From the NCBI RefSeq assembly GCF_003258595.1, contig NZ_QHHQ01000003.1, positions 496,001 to 560,000 on the forward strand: 64,000 nucleotides of DNA, given 5' to 3'. Below are positions 57,884 through 64,000 of this stretch, in pieces. Every line of letters begins with the position of its first letter. Positions within the stretch are counted from its first letter, which is position 1. The notes beneath the pieces are model-generated. The model was not told the origin of the DNA, did not search any database, and saw only the letters and a list, made by a program, of their open reading frames with translations. The stretch is from Acuticoccus sediminis (lineage in GTDB: Bacteria; Pseudomonadota; Alphaproteobacteria; Rhizobiales; Amorphaceae). Both the position numbers and the translations under genes were made by a program.

Positions 57884-60040
57884 TTAAACCGAGAATGTGG
57901 ACAAGAAGATTTGACGGGCGCGGCGATAGACGCGCACCGCGATCGGCGTCGGCGCGTGGACGAACCGCAGCATGACCCGCGCGCCGATCGCCTCGAACGG
58001 CTGCCCGGCCGGCGGCTGGACTTCGAGGGCGAGGAAATTCTGCAGCGCGCGCGCCTCTTCGACCGGGCGTGCCGGGTCGAGAACGATGCGGCCGCCGCCG
58101 ACGGTCGCGAGCGCCAGGCTCGGGAGGGTCGCCGTCAGCCCCGGCACCTCGCGCGTCACCGTCCCGTCGTGGACGGTGGCCGGATTGGTGACGAAGCGCA
58201 TCTCCACCCGTCGTGTCGCGGTGCGCACCAGGTCGGCGTCCGCCTCGGGGATCAGGGTCGCAACGACCGGATCGACGAAGGGGCTGACGAAGCCGACGAC
58301 GTCGCCCTTGCGCACCGCACGCCCGACGAGGTCCGTATGCCCCGGCAGCGCCACCCGCCCGCCGGTGCGTGCGCGCACCATGAGGCCCGACATGCGGACC
58401 TTGGCGAGGGCCAGGTCCTCCCGCGCATGGGCGAGCTCGGCGGCGGTGACGCGCGCGCGGCCCGGGTCGATGGCGCGCACGGCGTCATAGCGGGCCTGAC
58501 GCTCCACCACCGTCGCCTCGAGCAGCGCCACGCGGGCCGCGAGCAGCGGGTCGGCGAGGCGCAGCACCGGCGCCCCGGAGGCAACCTCCGCGCCCTGCGC
58601 CACCAGCACCTCGGCGACGGTCCCGTCCACCTCGGCGACGAGCCGCCCCTCGCTCGGCGTCGTCACCACGCCTTCCGCCATGGTGGCGAACGGCAGCGGG
58701 ATCGCGAGCAGCACGAACGCCACAACGGCGACGACCGCGCCGAGCCGGGCGAGCGCCCTGCCGCGCGTGCGGTTGAGCACCGGCGAGGTGAACAGGAAGC
58801 CGAGCCATTTGACGACCGGCACGACGAACATCAGCGTCAGCGCCCAGAGCGCCATGACCACGCCGACGACGAAGAATTTCGTCGCGACGAACAGGATCAC
58901 CGCCGAGAAGATCATCAGACGGTAGAGGAACGCCGCGACGGCATAGAAGACGAACCACCCCGCCTCCCCCGGCGCGGTCGCGGGGTTGCGCACGTCCTTG
59001 GCCCCGAGGATCCGCGTCTGCACCCAGTAGCCGATGTAGAGGTTGGCGCGGCGGGCGAGGTTCGGAATCTCGACGAGGTCGGAGAGGACGAAGTAGCCGT
59101 CGAAGCGCAGCAGCGGGTTGCCGTTGAAGAAGACCGTCGAGACGCCGCCGATGAGCATGACGTTGAACGCGAACGCGCGCACGACGCCCGCCTCGGCCCC
59201 GGTCCAGACGATCATCGCCACCGCCGCCATCGCCATTTCGGCGAGGATTCCGGCCGCCGCCACCAGCGCGCGCTTCCATTTCTGCGGGAAGGACAGGCTG
59301 TCGGAGGCGTCCACGTAGGGGACCGGCAGGAAGACGAGGAGCATGACGCCGATCTCGTGCACCTCGCCTCCAAAGCGCTTGATCATGTAGGCGTGACCCA
59401 GCTCGTGGATCGCCTTGATCGCCGGATAGGCCACCAGGATCAGCGCGATGTTCTGCAGCGAGAGCACGCGGTCGAGCACATTGTGGGTGAGCTCACCCCA
59501 GTGGACGGCCGCCAGCGCGATTCCCGTCAGCACGAGGAGAGCCCACGCCACGAGCCCCGCGACGGAGAGGATCGGCCGCACGAGCGGCAGTGTGAGCCGC
59601 AGAAAGCCGTCCGGATCGAGCACCGGGATCCGGATCGCGAGCGGGTTGATGACGCGCATCAGCCGTGCCCGCGAGCGACCCTTGCGGCCGCGCTCGGCCA
59701 GCTCCTCGATGTCCGGCGGGACGTCGCCCACCAGGACGTCGGCGTGGTGGAGGGTCGCCAGCAGGCGGATGACGTCGTCCTGGGCCAGCGCCTCCGCGGC
59801 CAGCGCCTCGCAGGCGATGTCCCAGGCCTCGCTGGTGGTCCGCGTCCCGTCGAGCAGCGAAATGAAGAAGTACGCCGCCGGGGTGAAGCGGTGGAAGCGC
59901 CCCGAGGTGCGATCCTGCAGGACGTACCAGAGCGTCCCGCGATAGTGTGTCCGGTGCAGCCGCACGTGGTTGCGAAGGCGCAGCTTCAGCTCGGCGACGC
60001 GGAACCAGTTGGGGCTGTGCAGGCGCTTCTCGGCGGCCAT
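57884..60040 (-). CDS. PqqD-like / M50 metalloprotease / HlyD fusion protein
   Basis: A 718-residue fusion. Residues 35-75 look like a PqqD-type winged helix (YVLQDRTSGRFHRFTPAAYF). After several transmembrane helices from about residue 150, the M50 site 2-protease zinc motif HELGH lies at 212-216, with the second site NGNPLLRFDGYFVLSDLVEI further on. The C-terminal third is a HlyD-type barrel-sandwich segment (RLVAEVDGTVAEVLVAQGAEV) with a coiled coil. It is probably anchored in the inner membrane with the HlyD part in the periplasm, and it could cleave or sort an exported substrate within the membrane. The start at 60040 has GGGAGGGTG upstream. Relatives occur as peptide-processing transport partners. 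Confidence 0.85.
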   Translation of the reverse strand: MAAEKRLHSPNWFRVAELKLRLRNHVRLHRTHYRGTLWYVLQDRTSGRFHRFTPAAYFFISLLDGTRTTSEAWDIACEALAAEALAQDDVIRLLATLHHADVLVGDVPPDIEELAERGRKGRSRARLMRVINPLAIRIPVLDPDGFLRLTLPLVRPILSVAGLVAWALLVLTGIALAAVHWGELTHNVLDRVLSLQNIALILVAYPAIKAIHELGHAYMIKRFGGEVHEIGVMLLVFLPVPYVDASDSLSFPQKWKRALVAAAGILAEMAMAAVAMIVWTGAEAGVVRAFAFNVMLIGGVSTVFFNGNPLLRFDGYFVLSDLVEIPNLARRANLYIGYWVQTRILGAKDVRNPATAPGEAGWFVFYAVAAFLYRLMIFSAVILFVATKFFVVGVVMALWALTLMFVVPVVKWLGFLFTSPVLNRTRGRALARLGAVVAVVAFVLLAIPLPFATMAEGVVTTPSEGRLVAEVDGTVAEVLVAQGAEVASGAPVLRLADPLLAARVALLEATVVERQARYDAVRAIDPGRARVTAAELAHAREDLALAKVRMSGLMVRARTGGRVALPGHTDLVGRAVRKGDVVGFVSPFVDPVVATLIPEADADLVRTATRRVEMRFVTNPATVHDGTVTREVPGLTATLPSLALATVGGGRIVLDPARPVEEARALQNFLALEVQPPAGQPFEAIGARVMLRFVHAPTPIAVRVYRRARQIFLSTFSV

Positions 60041-60056
60041 CACCCTCCCCCCGGCG

Positions 60057-61925
60057 TCACGGCGCGTACTGCCACAGGGTGAGGCGCGCCCAGTTGACGA
60101 GCCGGCGCGTCCAGATGACGACCAGAAGGCGCTCGTCCACGTCCGTGCGCGCCGCGCCTTCCATGCCGGGACGGAGCCAGTCGGCATCGTCCCGCAGCGA
60201 GGCCTCGACGCGGTAGGCGTTGCGCCCGTCGTGGCTCTCGGCAACCGGGGTCACCATGTCGACGGTATAGCCGAGCGCCTCGCCCGGGCGGGCGGCGAGG
60301 ACGAGGTGGCCGGTCTGTCCCGGCTCCACTTCGGCGACGTCCCCCTCGTCGACCTCGATGACGACGCGGTAGGCGTCGAGCGGGGCGATCCTGAACAGCT
60401 CCTCGCCCCGCTCGACGGCCGCACCGACGGACTGGCTGAGGTCGCCGGAGACGACGATCCCGTCGAACGGCGCGGTGATCCGGGTTCGGGCGATCTGTTC
60501 CTCGATGAGGGCGAGCTGCGCCTCGGCCTGGGCGATCTGGCTCTTGATGATCGCCGCCTGGGCACGGTTCCGCTCGGCGAGTGCGCGATCGTACTCCACC
60601 TCGCGCTGGCCGCGCGCGGTCGTCCAGCGGAGCCGCTCGAGGTTGAGGTCCTGATCGTCGAGGGTCGCGATCAGCTCCCCCTCGCGGACGGTTTCGCCCG
60701 CCCGCACGGTCTGCGTCGCGACGTAGCCGGCGAACGGCGCCGTGACGGTGCGCTGCACCGCGCCCTCCACCCGGGCCGGACCGCCGACGGTGAATTCGCC
60801 GGTCACCGTCAGCGCCAGATAGGCGAGGATCGCCACCGCGACAGTCGCGAGCTTGGCCCCCAGATGGCGCGGTCCGAACAGCCGCGCGAGGAGCCCGCCG
60901 ACCGCCTCCGCGACCTTGAGGACGATCGGCCGGTCGTTGCGCCGCATCTCGGCCAGCACCGGGCCGACCATGCTGGCGACGGCGTCCACGAGCTCCACGG
61001 TCTCGTCATCGAAGGGGGCGCTCGCCGGCCGTTCCAGCGTCATCGCGCCGATCACCGCGCCCTTGGCCTGGATCGGCACGGTCAGCACCGAGCCGGCCTG
61101 GTGCGCGAGCGCCAGCTCCTCGTGCATCCGGGTGATGCGGTAGTCCCAGTGCGCGGGCGGCGGATAAAGGACGATGTCCTCCTGGTCGACCGCCTCGTCC
61201 ATCGCCCGGCCGAGGCCCTGCATGAGATTCATGCGGCTGGCGAAGCTCGAGGCGTGGCTGACCGCCGCGACATGCACACGACGCCGCCGCCTGATGCCGA
61301 GGCTGACGGGGTCGCAGGCGAGCTCGCGCGCCAGCTCCGTGACGAGCGCCATCGCCGCATCGTCGAAGCGCCGTGCGGTCAGGACCGTGGCGAGGAAGGT
61401 GAGCGCCTGCTGCGTGCGGTCGCGCACGGCGGCATCGCGGGCCCCCTGCTCGCGGCGCAGCAGCGCCTCCAGCCAGCCGGCGCCCCAGCGCAGGCGGCGC
61501 ATCGCCTCCCCCTCGGCGACGGCCCCGCGGGAAACGGCGAGCGCCACCGTGCCGTAGAGCGATCCGTCGACGACGACCGGGTGCGCGATGACGGTATCCG
61601 CTGGCGGCGCCGGCATGAGAACGCCGCGCCGGTCCGCCATCGCCGCCTCGGCCGCGCGCATCAGCGCCCGCCCCGGCGCATCGCCGGAGGGGATCGTGGC
61701 GACCGACTCGAACGGGCCCGTGTCCGGCGCGCCGAGGACCGCCACGGCATGGTGCGCGCCCGGGATCTGCCGGCATTGCAGGCCGAGCCAGGCGGCAACG
61801 AACGCCTCGGGGCTCTCCGCGCCGGAGAAGTTCGCCCACAGCGACTGGTCGATCAGCGAGAAGCTGACCCGCTCACCCTGGAGCGGATCCGCCTCGCCTT
61901 GGCTGGATTGGACGTCCACGTTCAC
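60057..61925 (-). CDS. GAF-domain HlyD-type adaptor protein
   Basis: A 622-residue protein. Residues 1-150 are a poorly characterised domain, and about 180-345 form a GAF-like ligand-binding domain (ACDPVSLGIRR, AGSVLTVPIQAKGAVIGAMTLE). A short hydrophobic helix follows around residue 370 (GAKLATVAVAILAYLALTVT). The C-terminal 230 residues are a classical HlyD adaptor: APFAGYVATQTVRAGETV, a coiled coil, and ITAPFDGIVVSGDLSQSVGAAVERGEEL. GAF is normally cytoplasmic and HlyD periplasmic, so the middle helix should cross the inner membrane. Signal-gated assembly of the export machine is an inference. Confidence 0.82.
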   Translation of the reverse strand: MNVDVQSSQGEADPLQGERVSFSLIDQSLWANFSGAESPEAFVAAWLGLQCRQIPGAHHAVAVLGAPDTGPFESVATIPSGDAPGRALMRAAEAAMADRRGVLMPAPPADTVIAHPVVVDGSLYGTVALAVSRGAVAEGEAMRRLRWGAGWLEALLRREQGARDAAVRDRTQQALTFLATVLTARRFDDAAMALVTELARELACDPVSLGIRRRRRVHVAAVSHASSFASRMNLMQGLGRAMDEAVDQEDIVLYPPPAHWDYRITRMHEELALAHQAGSVLTVPIQAKGAVIGAMTLERPASAPFDDETVELVDAVASMVGPVLAEMRRNDRPIVLKVAEAVGGLLARLFGPRHLGAKLATVAVAILAYLALTVTGEFTVGGPARVEGAVQRTVTAPFAGYVATQTVRAGETVREGELIATLDDQDLNLERLRWTTARGQREVEYDRALAERNRAQAAIIKSQIAQAEAQLALIEEQIARTRITAPFDGIVVSGDLSQSVGAAVERGEELFRIAPLDAYRVVIEVDEGDVAEVEPGQTGHLVLAARPGEALGYTVDMVTPVAESHDGRNAYRVEASLRDDADWLRPGMEGAARTDVDERLLVVIWTRRLVNWARLTLWQYAP

Positions 61926-61973
61926 CGAAACCTGCCGCCCCTCAGCACGAGCACTGCCACAAGCCCCACCGCC

Positions 61974-64000
61974 TCAATCGAAGAACCGCGAGAGCCACCC
62001 CAGCGGGGCACCCCGGCCCTGCCACGAGATGAGCCCGGACGACGGCGCGTCACCGGTATCCCCGTCCAGCACCGCCGGCTCGTCCGACGGGCCGGCGCCG
62101 AGCGTGGCGACGTGCGGCGCGGCACTGGTGTCAACGAACTCGTGCAGGGACTCGTCGAACACCAGCGTGCCCTCCTGGATCGGCGCCATCATGTCGGCGA
62201 CCTCGGCGATCGTGTCGTAGTTGCCGGAGGCGAACGCCGCCTGCAGCAGCGACTGCGTCTGCTGGAGGGCCGACATCGAGGCCGCCAGCTGATCGGCCGC
62301 CGCCGGCGCGATGCTCACGCCCCGGGCGACGTTCGGAAGCTGCAGGTGCCGCGCGCCGCCGAACAGGATGTCGCCGGCCGGCGCGCTCGCCTGCGGGACC
62401 GACCCGGCCGCCGCCGCACCGTCCGTGCGAGACCGAATCGCCTGCATCAGGTTGTCGAACAGGCCGGAGCTCTGCGCGATGGTGATGATCACCGGCTCCT
62501 GGTCGTTCACCGTCACCGTCCCGTTCGGCGCGAACAGCCCGCCGGGGTTGATGATGCGCGGGTGATCGATGTCCTGGTTCGGCGGCGAGACGTTCGACTC
62601 GGCGAAGAAGGCCGTGCCGGCGTTCACGACGACCACGTCGGTCGCGAACGGATTGTCGTCGCCCGCCGTCAGCACGATGTCGCCGTTGAAGGAGTTGGCG
62701 AGCACTACGCGCAGGATGCCGTTGGTCTCCGTGACGACGATGTCGCCCGGCGCCTCGAACGCCACGTCGTCGCCGCCGGCCAGCGAACCGGACGGACCGG
62801 TCGAGCCGATCCGCGTGTCCACCTCCAGGGCGTTGTTGAGCGTGCCGATGGAGGAGCCGGCACCGTGGACGTCGATGTCCAGCTCGCGGGCGAAGATATC
62901 CGTCGCCGCATCGTTCTGGATGTCGACCACGGAGCCGCTCCGGGTGCGCAGCGACACGTCCTGAAGCGAGTTGATGGTCGCGACATTCATGTTGCCGACC
63001 AGCTCGTCGAGGTAGATGCCGCCCGTCCGCACACCCGCGAACGACACCGCGTTGAGGACGCCCGGCCCGTGCGCCGCCGAATCGATCTCCAGGAAGTCGC
63101 CGAGGATGCCGACGCCGGTCGCGAACGGCGCGGGGTTCTCGTCCGTCGGCAGGCCGGAGATCAGGAAGACCCCGTTGCCGGACACGTCGAGTGTCGGGGA
63201 CGACTGGACCGACGTGAAGGCGTCGATCAGGCGACCCGGCGCCGCGATGGTGACGTTGCCGGCGGTCGACTCGATGAGCGAGATCCGAAGGTCGCTCGTG
63301 CGCTCCTGCACGACGATGTTGCCGTTGGTCACGACCGTCGCGGCGCCGAGGACGTTCTGGTTGCCGCCGGCCCAGTTCACGTCGGTGGAGATGGCGAAGT
63401 TGACGGTCGTGTCCGGCACGTCGTCGACCACGACGGAGCCGTAGTTCGCCTCGCCGCCGCCGATGCTGGTGGTCCGCGTCGAGGCCGCCGTATCGCCCAC
63501 GTAGTCGAACGTCGTCGACACGTGGCCGATGTCGAGGAACCCGCCGGACCTCGCCTCCGCGAACAGGTAGGTGGAGTCGATCTCGACGAAGTCGGTCCCC
63601 AGCGCGCGCAGGATGTTGTCGATCCCCGGCGAGGAGATGTCCGGCCGGAAGTGCAGGTTGTAGATGCCGCTGCCGGGCTCGAGCGGGCCGACGGGGTTCT
63701 CCGGATCGATCCCCGGCGGATCGTAGAGGTTCACCGTGACGGTGCCCGCGTCGATCCCGTTGAAGCCCTCGCGGGTGTCGTTGACGACGACCTCGAGGTT
63801 GTCGCCGGCGGTGATGCGCTCGATCGCAACCGTCTCCGAGAAGTCGCCGGTGCTGTCCGAGTTCGGCCCGTCGGCGCGGTCCATGGCGGTGATGTCGACG
63901 TCGACGTCGCCGAGGGCGTCGATGGTCGCCTGCCAGTCCTGCACGACGCCGTCCATGTCGCGGTAGCGCACCAGCTCGATCGCGATCGGCACGCGGATGT
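61974..64000 (-). CDS. C-terminal part of a giant repetitive surface/secreted protein (partial, runs off window)
   Basis: At least 672 residues, with the frame open to the window edge. The sequence is rich in Gly, Asp, Val, Thr and Asn with repeated short beta-strand units (GNVTIAAPGRLI, ADIVVTETNG-like, GDIVLTAGDDNPF), typical of filamentous-hemagglutinin or calcium-rich adhesin helices. The last 150 residues become Ala-rich and end in GWLSRFFD. The end could be the export or anchoring signal. It is immediately upstream, by 48 bases, of the GAF-HlyD gene, so it is the likely cargo of the linked machinery. Its N-terminus and size are unknown here. Confidence 0.75.
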   Translation of the reverse strand, partial: IRVPIAIELVRYRDMDGVVQDWQATIDALGDVDVDITAMDRADGPNSDSTGDFSETVAIERITAGDNLEVVVNDTREGFNGIDAGTVTVNLYDPPGIDPENPVGPLEPGSGIYNLHFRPDISSPGIDNILRALGTDFVEIDSTYLFAEARSGGFLDIGHVSTTFDYVGDTAASTRTTSIGGGEANYGSVVVDDVPDTTVNFAISTDVNWAGGNQNVLGAATVVTNGNIVVQERTSDLRISLIESTAGNVTIAAPGRLIDAFTSVQSSPTLDVSGNGVFLISGLPTDENPAPFATGVGILGDFLEIDSAAHGPGVLNAVSFAGVRTGGIYLDELVGNMNVATINSLQDVSLRTRSGSVVDIQNDAATDIFARELDIDVHGAGSSIGTLNNALEVDTRIGSTGPSGSLAGGDDVAFEAPGDIVVTETNGILRVVLANSFNGDIVLTAGDDNPFATDVVVVNAGTAFFAESNVSPPNQDIDHPRIINPGGLFAPNGTVTVNDQEPVIITIAQSSGLFDNLMQAIRSRTDGAAAAGSVPQASAPAGDILFGGARHLQLPNVARGVSIAPAAADQLAASMSALQQTQSLLQAAFASGNYDTIAEVADMMAPIQEGTLVFDESLHEFVDTSAAPHVATLGAGPSDEPAVLDGDTGDAPSSGLISWQGRGAPLGWLSRFFD

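Noticed and set aside
57848-60082. A 744-codon plus-strand frame opposite the M50-HlyD gene
   Set aside because: Composition is Arg/Asp/His-rich without motif; the minus-strand gene has clear HELGH and membrane helices.

Overview
The window is GC-rich (close to 70% by eye) and densely coded. Its content points to an alphaproteobacterium: ATGA-coupled ABC operons, an orphan TRAP solute receptor, a class II (B12-dependent) ribonucleotide reductase, and many M20, MaoC, GST and SDR-type enzymes. Hyphomicrobiales or Rhodobacterales, perhaps marine, is an inference from gene content; no 16S rRNA or taxonomic marker is present. Housekeeping anchors are nrdJ, aspS and a tRNA-Pro(CGG).

Layout. 1-7.3 kb (minus): a Dpp/Opp-type peptide ABC operon (two ATPases, two permeases, receptor) translationally coupled to a CocE/NonD serine hydrolase, with a divergent LysR regulator. 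8.4-13.2 kb: an M20 peptidase, an orphan TRAP receptor, a DUF1622 membrane protein and a Tat-exported AbgB-like amidohydrolase. 13.7-16.5 kb: a small glycosyltransferase, a MetA-pathway-type outer-membrane protein and a Crp/Fnr regulator. 16.7-21.4 kb: two secreted sulfatases with different formylglycine motifs around a glycine-zipper protein. 21.6-23.1 kb: a TetR/SDR divergent pair with repeated operator-like motifs. 23.2-28.3 kb: an accessory-looking segment with AT-rich edges, holding a Hint-domain protein, a TPR-glycosyltransferase with an apparent 1-nt frameshift, and a small membrane protein, ending near tRNA-Pro. 28.4-40.4 kb: DUF3830 protein, nrdJ (with an NrdR-box-like palindrome), a coiled-coil protein, a CPA1 antiporter, aspS, a 2'-5' RNA ligase-like protein, a DUF302 protein, a GST and a MaoC hydratase.

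40.5-54.1 kb (all minus) is a catabolic locus that I interpret as the oxidative D-apiose pathway. It encodes a ribose-type ABC importer with a DUF2291 lipoprotein, an ApsD-like dehydrogenase, an ApnL-like lactonase, an ApnO-like oxidoisomerase, an OiaK-like kinase, a RuBisCO-like protein (OiaT/OiaX type), a FadR-type regulator, an HpcH/HpaI aldolase and a 2-hydroxyacid dehydrogenase. A shared palindrome-like motif lies upstream of apnO and upstream of the aldolase gene.

54.3-64.0 kb (all minus, running off the window) is the most unusual region. It holds the C-terminal part of a very large glycine/aspartate-rich repetitive protein, a GAF-HlyD fusion, a PqqD-like/M50 protease/HlyD fusion, a SapC-like protein, a C-terminally truncated SecA-like ATPase and a stand-alone HlyD adaptor. 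The genes are tightly spaced or overlapping. I read this as a candidate dedicated export/processing machine for a giant surface protein; the functional claim is inference.
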